64,000 nt of DNA from Kitasatospora sp. SUK 42 (GCF_015776785.2 NZ_LFMD02000002.1:1052838-1116837); one strand, 5' to 3'. Numbered from the stretch's first letter, positions 44,513 to 53,023 are shown. The notes: a model not told the origin generated them from the letters alone. Translations and numbers: made by a program.

Positions 44513-44890
44513 TCAGCGGTGCGAGTCGGCCCGGCCGAGCACCACCCAGGCGTACGCCAGCAGTACCACCGCGACCGCGCCGCCGCCGAGCAGAACGGCC
44601 GACGGCCCGGAGCGCCCCGGCGCGAGCAGCGCCACCGCCGCGGCGGGCCCGGCGGCCGCCCCCAGCGCGGCGGCCGCCGTCCGGCCGCAGCGCCCCCACA
44701 GTGCGAGGTCCCGCACCCCGCGCCAGACGGTCGGGAGCCGGTCGACGGCGCCGGGGCCGCCCTCGGAACCGGTCAGCAGGTACAGCTCGAACTCGTGCTC
44801 CGACAGGCCCTCGGCCAGCCGGTCGCACCAGTCGCCGGCACCACGCCGGGGATGCGGCCGGGCACCCTCGGTGAGCAGGGCGACGCGCAC
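44513..44890 (-). CDS. Truncated PelF/DUF3492-like N-terminal domain with membrane anchor
   Basis: 125 aa from the GTG at 44890, with a near-perfect AAGGAGG 6 nt upstream. The first ~65 residues match the N-terminus of PelF-type glycosyltransferases: VRVALLTEGARPH, GAGDWCDRLAEGL, FELYLLTGSE, LALWG. The GT4 catalytic domain that should follow is missing; instead two hydrophobic segments (~65-82 and ~95-117) end in GRADSHR. It may be an eroded glycosyltransferase or a reused sensing domain. The intact ribosome-binding site argues that it is translated. The 420 nt upstream (44891-45311) hold no gene I can support. Confidence 0.65.
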   Translation of the reverse strand: MRVALLTEGARPHPRRGAGDWCDRLAEGLSEHEFELYLLTGSEGGPGAVDRLPTVWRGVRDLALWGRCGRTAAAALGAAAGPAAAVALLAPGRSGPSAVLLGGGAVAVVLLAYAWVVLGRADSHR

Positions 44891-45240
44891 GGGAGACCTC
44901 CTTCTGCCTCGGAACGGGGGCGGTGCCGGCGGCCCTCGGCCGGGCCGGCCGCCCCACGCACCCCTTGGACGCCCCCCTGGGAAGGGGCCGCGGGAGCCGC
45001 GGGGTCGTACGCCGGGCCCTTGTCGGACCACCCGCCGTGCTCCGGCGTCAGCGGCCCTCCCCCACACCTGTTCGGTCCGGCAGCAGAAAGGTAGGACCGG
45101 CCCGGGGCAATGCATCGGTCACATGCCTGGCTGCCACCTGAACGAGTGAACCGACGTGACCTCGCCCCGAACCGACCCGTTGGCGCGCGCTATACGCGGG
45201 CGCCGTCGCCGCGCGTGCAGCGCAAGGCGGAGGAGGGAGG

Positions 45241-45264
45241 CACCTCCCGGCCGAAGGCCGGGGG
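45241..45264. repeat. Adjacent small hairpins downstream of the hydrolase gene
   Basis: GGGAGG-CA-CCTCCC and CCCGGCC-GAA-GGCCGGG lie next to each other ~50 nt past the stop of the alpha/beta hydrolase gene (minus strand). Possible terminator; no U-tract. Confidence 0.4.
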
Positions 45265-45311
45265 CGCGTCGCCCCGCAGACGCGAGTCCGAAGACGGACC
45301 CTGGGGTCCGC

Positions 45312-46214
45312 TCAGCGGTCCGCGTCCGCGATCAGCTCACGGACGGCCCGGGCGACCGCGTCGGGGTGCTCCATCATCGCCACGTGCCCGGAGTCCGGCA
45401 GCACCAGCAGCCGGGCGTCCGCGAAGGCCGCGCAGGCGCGGCGGGCCGAGCGGTAGGCGACCAGCCGGTCGCGCAGCCCGTACACCAGCAGCACCGGCGC
45501 CTCGACCCGCTCGGCCTGCCGCCACAGCGCCTGGTCGCCGCGCTCGGTGTACGCCGAGACGATGCCGCGGGCCGAGCCGATCAGCGCCTGCATCGCGTGC
45601 GGCACCTCCAGCCGGCGCCGGTACTCGGCCACCGCCTCGGCCCGGGCGGCCGGTTCGAGGCTGCCCGGGTCGCCGTAGACCAGGCGCAGCAGGTCCTCGG
45701 TGGCCGCCTCGGCGTCGCGCCGGCCGGCCGGCAGCCGGCGCAGCAGCGCGGGCACGCCGGGCAGGGCGAGCAGGCCGGTCGGCCAGGCGGAGCGCTGCGG
45801 GGGCAGTTCGGGCAGGGCGGGCGAGACCAGGGTGAGGCTGCGCACGAGATCGGGGCGCAGGGCGGCGAGGCGGACGGCGACGGCGCCGCCGAGGGAGTTG
45901 CCGAACAGGTGGACCGGTCCGCGCCGGGAGGCCTCCAGGTAGCCGATGACGGCGCGGACGTGGCCGGAGAGGCTGAGGTTGCCGTCGGCGGGCGGGTTGG
46001 AGCGGCCGAAGCCGGGCAGGTCCACGGCCTCGCCGTCGACGACGCCGGAGAGGCGGTCCATGAGCGCGGTCCAGTTGGCGGCCGAGCCGCCCAGGCCGTG
46101 CACGAAGAGCCCGGGCGTGCGGCCGTCGGCGCCCCCGTCCTCGGCGCTGCGGTGCACCGCGAGCACCGCGCCGGGGACCTCGACCGTACGTACCTGCTGC
46201 TCAGCGCTGCTCAT
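45312..46214 (-). CDS. Alpha/beta hydrolase
   Basis: 300 aa. Oxyanion region FVHGLGGSAANW, nucleophile Ser in FGNSLGGAV, catalytic Asp in VYGLRDRLVAY and His near SGHVAMMEHP complete the triad. No signal peptide, so cytoplasmic. Substrate cannot be predicted. Divergent from the TetR gene across ~230 nt. Mycobacteria carry a hydrolase gene (lipV) in the same neighbourhood, though in a slightly different position. Confidence 0.9.
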   Translation of the reverse strand: MSSAEQQVRTVEVPGAVLAVHRSAEDGGADGRTPGLFVHGLGGSAANWTALMDRLSGVVDGEAVDLPGFGRSNPPADGNLSLSGHVRAVIGYLEASRRGPVHLFGNSLGGAVAVRLAALRPDLVRSLTLVSPALPELPPQRSAWPTGLLALPGVPALLRRLPAGRRDAEAATEDLLRLVYGDPGSLEPAARAEAVAEYRRRLEVPHAMQALIGSARGIVSAYTERGDQALWRQAERVEAPVLLVYGLRDRLVAYRSARRACAAFADARLLVLPDSGHVAMMEHPDAVARAVRELIADADR

Positions 46215-46446
46215 GGTGGACGATGGTAGTGAGCCCCGGCCGGACCGGCGGCGGCCGGGCGGGCCGTTCCGTCACTCGTCCCGCCCCTTGTCACACCACT
46301 GCCGACGCCGAGGTCAGCGCCGTATTGTGGGCTCCTGACAAGCAGGCCCGGCAGCTTTTCTCGCCTCCGCCGAACGCGGGCGCGGTTACCGAAAAGTAGA
46401 ATCGGCCATCTTGCCAGCCCCGAAGAAGCCCGAAGTGAGGAGCGCC

Positions 46447-47106
46447 GTGACGGCCATCCAGGAGGCGCAGGAGCGCCCGCGCGGTGCCCGCCTGCCGCGA
46501 AGCGCCCGCCGTGAACAACTGCTCGGTGCCGCCCAGGAGGTGTTCGTCGCACAGGGTTACCACGCGGCCGCCATGGACGACATCGCCGACCGCGCCGGGG
46601 TGAGCAAGCCGGTGCTCTACCAGCACTTCCCCGGGAAGCTGGAGCTCTACCTGGCGCTGCTGGACAAGCACTGCGACGCCCTGGTCGAGTCGACCCGCGA
46701 GGCGCTGTCGACGACCACCGACAACAAGCAGCGCGTGGCCAACACCATGGAGGCGTACTTCGACTACGTCTCCAGCGAGTCGGGCGCGTTCCGGCTGGTC
46801 TTCGAGTCGGACCTGACCAACGAGCCGGCCGTGCGCGAGCGGGTCGAGCGGGCCTCGGAGGCGAGCGCCACGCTGGTCAGCAAGGTGATCCAGGAGGACA
46901 CCGACCTGCCCGAGGCGGAGTCGAAGCTGCTGGCCGCGGGCGTCTGCGGCCTGGCCCAGATCACCGCCCGGTACTGGCTCTCGCAGGGGCTGGACATCCC
47001 GCGCGACGAGGCGGTGCGACTGGTCGCCAGCCTGGCCTGGCGCGGGCTGAAGGGCTTCCCGATGCACCCGGGCGACCAGGCCGGGGAGCCGTCCGCGCAG
47101 CGGTGA
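46447..47106 (+). CDS. TetR-family transcriptional regulator
   Basis: 219 aa from the GTG at 46447, with GAGGAG upstream; a TTG at 46411 is the alternative. The helix-turn-helix (~18-70: RREQLLGAAQEVFVAQGYHAAAM, VSKPVLYQHFPGKLELYLAL) is near-consensus. The C-terminal ligand domain follows. Ahead of DUF3107, as in mycobacteria (Rv3208-Rv3208A), where the pair is strongly conserved. The spacer to DUF3107 is ~135 nt, so they may be one transcript. Target genes unknown. Confidence 0.93.
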   Translation: MTAIQEAQERPRGARLPRSARREQLLGAAQEVFVAQGYHAAAMDDIADRAGVSKPVLYQHFPGKLELYLALLDKHCDALVESTREALSTTTDNKQRVANTMEAYFDYVSSESGAFRLVFESDLTNEPAVRERVERASEASATLVSKVIQEDTDLPEAESKLLAAGVCGLAQITARYWLSQGLDIPRDEAVRLVASLAWRGLKGFPMHPGDQAGEPSAQR

Positions 47107-47240
47107 CGATCCGCCGACCTTCGTCAGGCCGGTGATCCGGTGCTCTATGGTGAAGCCGTACGGCGCGGTCGCCGCGAACGCTTGTTCCAGGCGGTCCGGT
47201 GTCCGCGCGTGGAGGCTGCAAACCCGGAGGGACGGAAGCC

Positions 47241-47468
47241 GTGGAGGTCAAGATCGGCGTGCAGAACGCGCCGCGCGAGATCGTGATCGAGAGCTCGCAG
47301 ACTGCCGATGAGGTCCAGAGCGCGGTCGCGAAGGCGCTGGAGGGCTCGGAGAAGCTCTTCACGCTGACCGATGAGCACGGCCGCCGCATCATCGTTCCGG
47401 CCGAGCGCCTGGCGTACGTGGAGATCGGTGAGACGGAGACCCGCAAGGTGGGCTTCGCCACCCTCTGA
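47241..47468 (+). CDS. DUF3107 family protein (TB9.4-like)
   Basis: 75 aa, start GTG at 47241 with GGAGG upstream. It is almost entirely the conserved ubiquitin-fold-like DUF3107 sequence: VKIGVQNAPREIVIESSQTA, LFTLTDEHGRRIIVPAERLAYVEIG and a Gly-Phe-Ala C-terminus. Function unknown; strictly actinobacterial. The order TetR-DUF3107-ferritin-like-rhlE is preserved. Confidence 0.92.
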   Translation: MEVKIGVQNAPREIVIESSQTADEVQSAVAKALEGSEKLFTLTDEHGRRIIVPAERLAYVEIGETETRKVGFATL

Positions 47469-47500
47469 GTCGCCCGGTTTCGCCGCCCGGCGAAGCGTTC

Positions 47501-47533
47501 CGGTGCCCCGTTCCCCCAGGGAGCGGGGCACCG
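47501..47533 (+). terminator. Terminator after DUF3107
   Basis: 10-bp perfect stem CGGTGCCCCG with its complement, extended inward by a wobble and four more pairs around CCA. It lies ~30 nt past the stop. Confidence 0.75.
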
Positions 47534-47614
47534 TCGCGTGTACGGCCGGGTGCGCCGGGGTACGGCGACAGGGACGGCACCGGTGCCGTACGCCCGTCCC
47601 CCCGGGAGGCTGCC

Positions 47615-47941
47615 TTGCTGGTCGAAACGATCGCCTTCGCCCTGGTCGGCCTGGTCGCGGGCGGGGCCGCGCTCCTGGGCCTGCCCGGGTACTTCCGGGC
47701 GTCCCGCGCGCTGGTGCTGGGCACGGCGGCGGGGGCCGCGCTGGGCGGCGGGGCGGTGGCGCACTTCTGTCTGGACGGGCGCTTCCCGGTGGTGTCGGTG
47801 GCGTTCTCGGCGCTGGCCGCCGCGGTGCTCACCTCGCTGCTGGCCCGGCCGGACCTCGCGGCCGGGCGGGCCCCGGCGCACCGGCACCGCCCGCACCGGG
47901 GCGGCGTCCACCGCGCGGCGCGGCGGCACCGTCCGGCGTAG
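47615..47941 (+). CDS. Small membrane protein with TTG start
   Basis: 108 aa. The TTG at 47615 has GGGAGG 5 nt upstream. Three hydrophobic helices (~5-25, 31-50, 57-76) are followed by a His/Arg-rich cytoplasmic tail (HRHRPHRGGVHRAARRHR), which might bind metal or nucleic acid. No family is recognised. It sits between DUF3107 and the convergent ferritin-like gene, at the position of a short hypothetical gene in mycobacteria. Confidence 0.6.
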   Translation: MLVETIAFALVGLVAGGAALLGLPGYFRASRALVLGTAAGAALGGGAVAHFCLDGRFPVVSVAFSALAAAVLTSLLARPDLAAGRAPAHRHRPHRGGVHRAARRHRPA

Positions 47942-47993
47942 GGGTCGTCCGGTTCAGCCGGGCTCGGTCCGGTTCAGCCAGGCTCAGCCGGGC

Positions 47994-48722
47994 TCAGGAG
48001 GCGAGGCCGAGCGCGGCCATCCGCTTGGTGTGCGCCTCGGTGATCCGGTTGAACATCTTGCCGACCTCGACCAGGTCGAAGCCCTGCACCCGGACGCCGC
48101 CGACCAGCAGGTTGGACAGCGCGTCCCGCTCGGCGACCACCCGCTGGGCCTGGCTGAGCGCCTCGCCCATCAGCCGTCGGCCCCACAGCGCGAGCCGGCC
48201 ACCGGCCCGCGGGTCGGCCTCGATGGCCTGGCGGACCTTGTCGACGGCGAACTGGGCGTGGCCGGTGTCGGACATCGCGCCGAGGATCACCTCGCGGGTG
48301 TCGTCGTCGAGCCGGACGGCCACCTCGCGGTAGAAGTCGGTGGCGATGGCGTCGCCGACGTAGGCCTTGACCAGGCCCTCCAGCCAGTCCGAGGGGGCGG
48401 TCATCCGGTGGAACAGCTCCAGCGGCTCGACGAAGGGGCGCATCGCCTCCTGCGGGTCGGCGCCGATCTCGGCGATCCGGTCGTGCAGCCGCTGGTAGTG
48501 CTGGAACTCGGCGGAGGCCATCCGGGCCAGGGCCGCCTTGTCGGCGAGGTCCGGCGCCAGCTTGGCGTCCTCGGCGAGCCGCTCGAAGGCGCTCAGCTCG
48601 CCGTAGGCGAGTGCGCCGAGCAGATCCAGCACCGCCGCGCGGTAGCCGGGGTCCGCCGAGCACGTGGCCCAGTCGCCGATCGAGCCGGCCGCGGCGTCCT
48701 GCGTCTCACCATGGGTGTCCAT
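47994..48722 (-). CDS. Ferritin-like-fold protein (Rv3210c-like)
   Basis: 242 aa, all-helical. Carboxylate and His ligands in a diiron-like pattern: ELSAFERL at ~42-49, EFQHYQRLHDR at ~72-82, and later DFYREV and GHAQFAVDKV. Actinobacterial ferritin-like proteins of this group have no proven reaction; iron storage is unlikely at this size. A related family includes tRNA-modifying MiaE-type hydroxylases, which is another possibility. Divergent from the DEAD-box helicase gene. Confidence 0.83.
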   Translation of the reverse strand: MDTHGETQDAAAGSIGDWATCSADPGYRAAVLDLLGALAYGELSAFERLAEDAKLAPDLADKAALARMASAEFQHYQRLHDRIAEIGADPQEAMRPFVEPLELFHRMTAPSDWLEGLVKAYVGDAIATDFYREVAVRLDDDTREVILGAMSDTGHAQFAVDKVRQAIEADPRAGGRLALWGRRLMGEALSQAQRVVAERDALSNLLVGGVRVQGFDLVEVGKMFNRITEAHTKRMAALGLAS

Positions 48723-48839
48723 GACCCGCCACCTTAGTCCCGCCGGGCCCGCGTCCCCACCATCGGGCGCGCCCGGGTGACCTCCCGAATCGCCTGATCA
48801 CGTGCCGGTCTCCGGGGGCAATGTCAGACGCATCACGTG

Positions 48840-49305
48840 TTCGAGTCGTCGCCTGACTGTATGGTGGTACGGAGCCCCGTCGTGCTTGCACGGTGTCACC
48901 GCCGTCTCGGTGGCCCGAGCCAGCCCGCTCCGTAGTGGTGCCGTCCCCTCGGACGTGTCCGCACCGGAGGCACGGGTACTCACGTACGCGGATGCCCGGT
49001 CGGAGAGCCGATCGGCTCCGACCATGGCTTGGACTTCAAGCCTTGGCACCGCATCAGTGGCCGAGCGAGGGCCGCCGAGACCACGCCCACCTGGCGGAGG
49101 TCCCGCGCAGGTCCCTCACGGGAATCCTCCCCGACGCCGCCGGCGACGCGCCCCGCACCGGGCCGCGCGCACCGGCCGGCCGCAGGGACCGGCGCGGTTG
49201 TGCGTCCGCGCAGCTGTTCGGGGCCGCCCAGGCCCGTACGCAGCCGCGCGGCTGCCCGCCCGCCGCTCGCTCTCGGCCCCTCCGAAAAACGGAAGAGGCA
49301 GCACC
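48840..49305 (+). ncRNA. Candidate structured 5' leader of the DEAD-box helicase gene
   Basis: ~470 nt without a convincing gene. It contains clear hairpins: GGTCGGAG with its complement (48998-49023, inner part AGCCGATCGGCT also palindromic), GGCTTG-GACTT-CAAGCC (49026-49042) and CACCG-CCGTCT-CGGTG near 48896. Long structured leaders are common in cold-shock or autoregulated RNA-helicase mRNAs. A promoter with a TATGGT -10 near 48863 is possible. No known riboswitch class is recognised. Confidence 0.45.
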
Positions 49306-51450
49306 CTGTCCACCACCGCTGAACCCATCAAGACGACGTTCCGGGAACTGGGGATCCTCCCGGAGACCGCCGAGGCCCTGGAGTCCGTCGGCATCGTCCA
49401 CCCCTTCCCCATCCAGGAGATGACCCTCCCGGTCGCGCTGACCGGCCACGACGTCATCGGCCAGGCCAAGACCGGCACCGGCAAGACCCTCGGCTTCGGC
49501 CTCCCGCTGATCGAGCGGGTCGTCGTACGCGCCGACGTGGACGCCGGCCGGACCACCGAGGAGCAGCTCTCCGACTTCCCGCAGGCGCTGATCGTCGTCC
49601 CGACCCGCGAGCTCTGCACCCAGGTCACCAACGACCTGCAGACCGCCGGCAAGGTCCGCAACGTCCGCGTGCTCGCGGTCTACGGCGGCCGGGCGTACGA
49701 GCCGCAGGTCGAGGCGCTCTCCAAGGGCGTCGACATCGTGGTCGGCACCCCGGGCCGGCTGCTCGACCTGGCCGGGCAGAAGAAGCTCAACCTGTCCAAG
49801 GTCCGCGCGCTGGTCCTGGACGAGGCCGACGAGATGCTCGACCTCGGCTTCCTGCCGGACGTCGAGAAGATCATCACCATGCTGCCCGCCAAGCGGCAGA
49901 CCCTGCTGTTCTCGGCCACCATGCCGGGCCAGGTGATCAGCCTCGCCCGCCGGTACATGAGCCAGCCGACCCACATCCGGGCCACCGCCCCGGACGACAC
50001 CGGCACCACCGTCGCCAACATCGAGCAGCACATCTTCCGTGCGCACTCGCTGGACAAGGTCGAGATGGTCTCGCGCATCCTGCAGGCTGAGGGCCGCGGG
50101 CTGGCGATGATCTTCTGCCGCACCAAGCGCACCGCCGCCGACGTCTCCGACCAGCTCACCCAGCGCGGCTTCGCGGCCGGCGCGGTGCACGGCGACCTCG
50201 GCCAGGGCGCCCGCGAGCAGGCGCTGCGGGCCTTCCGCAACGGCAAGGTCGACGTCCTGGTCTGCACCGACGTGGCCGCCCGCGGCATCGACGTCGAGGG
50301 CGTCACCCACGTCATCAACTACCAGTGCCCCGAGGACGAGAAGACCTACCTGCACCGGATCGGCCGCACCGGCCGGGCCGGCGCCTCCGGCACCGCCGTC
50401 ACCCTGGTCGACTGGGACGACATCCCGCGCTGGCAGCTGATCAACAAGGCGCTGGACCTGCCGTTCAACGAGCCGGAGGAGACCTACTCCACCTCGCCGC
50501 ACCTGTACGAGCTGCTGAAGATCACCCCGGGCACCAAGGGCATCCTGCCCCGCTCGGAGCGCACCCGGGCCGGGCTCGGCGCGGAGGAGATCGAGGACCT
50601 CGGCGAGACCGGCGGGCGCGGCGCCCGCACCGGTCGCGGCCGCGGCGGGCGGGGCGGCTCGGGCCGTGCCGCCGTCGAGACCCCGGCCGCCGAGGAGAAG
50701 CCGCGCCGCACCCGTGAGCGCCGCCGCACCCGCCGCGGCACGACGGTCGACGGGGCCGACGAGTCCGCCGTGGTGACCGAGGCCTCGGTGGCCGCTCCGG
50801 CGGCCCCGGCCGTCGAGGGCGCCGAGGGCGAGGCCGCGCCGCGCCGTCGTCGTCGCCGCTCGCGCGGTGGCGCCGCCGCCGGTGAGACCGCCGCGGTGGC
50901 CGTCGAGGCCGTGGTCGAGGCGGCTCCGGCCGTCGAGGCCGTGGTCGAGGCCCCGGTGGCCGAGGAGAAGCCGGCCTCCCGCACCCGGACCCGGGCGCGC
51001 AAGCCGAAGGCCGAGGCCGTCGAGGCCGTCGAGGCCGTCGAGGCCGCCGTGGTGACCGAGGCCCCGGCCGAGGCTCCCGCCGAGGCCCCGGTCGCCAAGA
51101 AGGCCACCCGGACCCGGACCCGCAAGGCCGCAGCCGTCGAGACCGCTGTCGAGGCCCCGGCCGAGGCTCCCGCCGAGGCCCCGGCTGCCAAGAAGGCCAC
51201 CCGGACCCGGACCCGCAAGGCCGTAGCCGTCGAGACCGCTGTCGAGACCGCTGTCGAGGCCCCGGCCGAGGCTCCCGCCGAGGCCCCGGTCGCCAAGAAG
51301 GCCACCCGGGCCCGCAAGCCCAAGGCCGTCGCCGAGACCGCCCCGGAGGCCCCGGCCACCGAGGCGGCCGCCGCCGAGGTCCCGGCCCCGCGCAAGCGCA
51401 CCCGCACCCGCAAGGCCGCGGTCGCCCCGGAAGCCACCCCGGAGAGCTGA
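49306..51450 (+). CDS. DEAD-box RNA helicase with repetitive basic tail (RhlE-like)
   Basis: 714 aa. Q motif FPIQEMT, motif I AKTGTGKT, Ia PTRELC, II DEAD, III SAT, VI HRIGRTGRAG. After the helicase core (~410 residues) comes a ~300-residue low-complexity Ala/Glu/Lys/Arg tail of alternating acidic and TRTRTRK blocks. Such tails bind RNA and drive condensation. It unwinds short RNA duplexes, in ribosome assembly or mRNA decay. The only start near the conserved N-terminus is CTG at 49306, with GGAAGAGG 7 nt upstream; no ATG, GTG or TTG fits. Counterpart Rv3211 rhlE. Confidence 0.93.
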   Translation: MSTTAEPIKTTFRELGILPETAEALESVGIVHPFPIQEMTLPVALTGHDVIGQAKTGTGKTLGFGLPLIERVVVRADVDAGRTTEEQLSDFPQALIVVPTRELCTQVTNDLQTAGKVRNVRVLAVYGGRAYEPQVEALSKGVDIVVGTPGRLLDLAGQKKLNLSKVRALVLDEADEMLDLGFLPDVEKIITMLPAKRQTLLFSATMPGQVISLARRYMSQPTHIRATAPDDTGTTVANIEQHIFRAHSLDKVEMVSRILQAEGRGLAMIFCRTKRTAADVSDQLTQRGFAAGAVHGDLGQGAREQALRAFRNGKVDVLVCTDVAARGIDVEGVTHVINYQCPEDEKTYLHRIGRTGRAGASGTAVTLVDWDDIPRWQLINKALDLPFNEPEETYSTSPHLYELLKITPGTKGILPRSERTRAGLGAEEIEDLGETGGRGARTGRGRGGRGGSGRAAVETPAAEEKPRRTRERRRTRRGTTVDGADESAVVTEASVAAPAAPAVEGAEGEAAPRRRRRRSRGGAAAGETAAVAVEAVVEAAPAVEAVVEAPVAEEKPASRTRTRARKPKAEAVEAVEAVEAAVVTEAPAEAPAEAPVAKKATRTRTRKAAAVETAVEAPAEAPAEAPAAKKATRTRTRKAVAVETAVETAVEAPAEAPAEAPVAKKATRARKPKAVAETAPEAPATEAAAAEVPAPRKRTRTRKAAVAPEATPES
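51058..51330 (+). repeat. 93-105 bp tandem repeats in the helicase tail
   Basis: Three near-identical units start at 51058, 51151 and 51256, each encoding EAPAEAPAEAP-VAKKATRTRTRK. The last unit is preceded by an extra 12-bp ETAV duplication. All stay in frame, so tail length can vary by recombination. Confidence 0.9.
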
Positions 51451-51458
51451 GCCACACG

Positions 51459-51508
51459 CGCCCCGAGGGGGCGGGCGGGCCACACCGGCCCGCCCGCCCC
51501 CTCGGGCG
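51459..51508 (+). terminator. Strong terminator after the DEAD-box gene
   Basis: Stem of ~22 bp, almost entirely G/C (GGGGGCGGGCGGGCC and complement) around a 5-nt loop, beginning 9 nt past the stop. Confidence 0.88.
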
Positions 51509-51590
51509 TTCCCGCCCGCAACGGCACGGCGACCAGCGCGGGAACGGCATAGGCTCGGGATGTCGGTCCGTCGCGGGAGGGAATGAGTCC

Positions 51591-51620
51591 ATGAGCGAGC
51601 GCAGCGAGGTGGGCGCATGA
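51591..51620 (+). other. Nine-codon minicistron MSERSEVGA coupled to the hydrolase gene
   Basis: ATG at 51591 with GGGAGG 10 nt upstream; its TGA (51618-51620) overlaps the ATG of the hydrolase (51617), so ribosomes can reinitiate. The DNA motif GAGCGAGCGCAGCGAG is, from memory, a recurrent sequence next to start codons in Streptomyces. Confidence 0.55.
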
Positions 51621-52495
51621 GCACCCCGCCTTTCCTGACGTTGCCCGGCTGTGCGCGGGCGGAGCGGGTGGTGACCGCGCGGGGGGAGTTCGCGGCGCTG
51701 CGGGCGGAGCCGGACGGCCCGGTGCGGGGGTCGGCGCTGCTGGTGCCGGGGTTCACGGGCAGCAAGGAGGACTTCATCGGGCTGCTGGAGCCGCTGGCGG
51801 CGGCCGGGTACCGGGTGACGGCCGTGGACCAGCGGGGGCAGTACGAGACCGGCGGGCCGGACGATCCGGCCGCGTACGCGGTGGCGGCGCTGGGCGCGGA
51901 CGTGCGGGCGCTGACCGAGGTGCTGGCGGCGGAGGGCGGACCGGTGCACCTGCTGGGGCACTCCTTCGGCGGCCAGGTGGTGCGGGAGGCCGTGCTGGCG
52001 GCCGCCGCGGAGGGGGCGCTGCCGTGGCGCTCGCTGACCCTGATGTCCACCGGCCCGGGCGCGCTGGACCCCTCCGAGGCGGCTCGGACCAAGCTGCTGC
52101 TGGACGTCCTGCCGGTGCTCGGCTTGGAAGAGATCTGGCAGATCATGCGGCAGATGGAGGAGAGCAGCGGCGAGCCGAGGCCCGCCGTGGAGCCGGAGAT
52201 CGCGGAGTTCCTGCACCGCCGCTGGGTGGCCGGGGTGCCGCGGGCGCTGGCCGTCACCGGCGCCCACCTGGTGGCCGCGCCGGACCGGGTGGCGGAGCTG
52301 GCGGCGGTGACCGCCGGGGTGCTGCCGGTGCTGGTGCTCTCCGGGGTGCGGGACTACGCCTGGCCGGTGCCGGAGCAGTCCCGGATGGCGGAGCGGCTGG
52401 GCGCCCGCCGGGTGGTGGTCGAGGACGCGGGCCACTCCCCCAACGCCGAGCGGCCCGCCGCCACGGCCGCGGCGCTGGCGTCGTTCTGGGCCTGA
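51617..52495 (+). CDS. Alpha/beta hydrolase
   Basis: 292 aa. Oxyanion region LVPGFTGSKEDF, nucleophile in LGHSFGGQVV, Asp in SGVRDYAWP and His in DAGHSPNAER complete the triad. The middle cap (IWQIMRQMEESSGEP) is helical. Cytoplasmic; substrate unknown. Translationally coupled to the minicistron ahead of it. Confidence 0.9.
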   Translation: MSTPPFLTLPGCARAERVVTARGEFAALRAEPDGPVRGSALLVPGFTGSKEDFIGLLEPLAAAGYRVTAVDQRGQYETGGPDDPAAYAVAALGADVRALTEVLAAEGGPVHLLGHSFGGQVVREAVLAAAAEGALPWRSLTLMSTGPGALDPSEAARTKLLLDVLPVLGLEEIWQIMRQMEESSGEPRPAVEPEIAEFLHRRWVAGVPRALAVTGAHLVAAPDRVAELAAVTAGVLPVLVLSGVRDYAWPVPEQSRMAERLGARRVVVEDAGHSPNAERPAATAAALASFWA

Positions 52496-52864
52496 GCGGA
52501 CCCCGCGCCAAGAGTGGTCTGAACCACTTCTGGAAGTTCGACCGTCCTCAACGCAGGACAAAATTCGTTAGTTACGGTAATCTTTGATTCTGTCCGGGAA
52601 TCATCGACCGGCCCGCACTCGGGCGCCGATCAGTCGAAACCTGGACGTTACGGGCGGGCAACGGCCCAGTAGCACCGCCACGGCACCGTGGTTCACGAGG
52701 CATTGGACGCACCAGGCAAGCAGGGGGAGCCCTTGCCGCAGCAGACCGCCGCACGTACGCCCCGGCCACTCCGGCCGCACCGCCGGATCCGCCGGACCCC
52801 GAAAGGGCTGATACCGAGTCAGCCGCAGCCGCCCCAGCCGACGGGGCCAGGAGAGGAGACGCCC

Positions 52865-53023
52865 ATGACGAAGACCATGCGCTTCGAGATCGTCCGACTT
52901 GACGACGCCAACGGCTCCGCCACCGACCGCGTGATCGCCGACGCCGCCACCGTGCAGGAACTCGTCCAGGCCGCCGCCCGCACCGGCGAACGCCTGCTCA
53001 TCCGCCCGTGCCCGACCGTCTGA
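52865..53023 (+). CDS. 52-aa conserved small protein
   Basis: ATG at 52865 preceded by GAGAGGAGAC. The sequence starts MTKTMRFEIVRLDDANGSAT and ends RLLIRPCPTV, with predicted beta-alpha-beta character. No domain is recognised. The strong ribosome-binding site and the separate terminator at 53106-53146 support it as a real gene. The 370 nt upstream contain an A/T-rich patch (52555-52590) with a TAATCT -10-like element; otherwise nothing. Confidence 0.75.
   Translation: MTKTMRFEIVRLDDANGSATDRVIADAATVQELVQAAARTGERLLIRPCPTV

Noticed and set aside
45110..45311. Short + strand Arg-rich ORF starting with a GTG near 45156
   Set aside because: Composition is that of GC-rich non-coding DNA and it runs antisense into the hydrolase gene; no ribosome-binding site.
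48802..49305. N-terminal extension of the DEAD-box helicase
   Set aside because: No family similarity, Arg/Pro-rich, and hairpin-dense DNA; the ribosome-binding site sits right before 49306.
52590..52640. Possible sigma-R promoter (GGGAAT) upstream of the 52-aa gene
   Set aside because: No GTT at the required spacing, so it does not fit the consensus.
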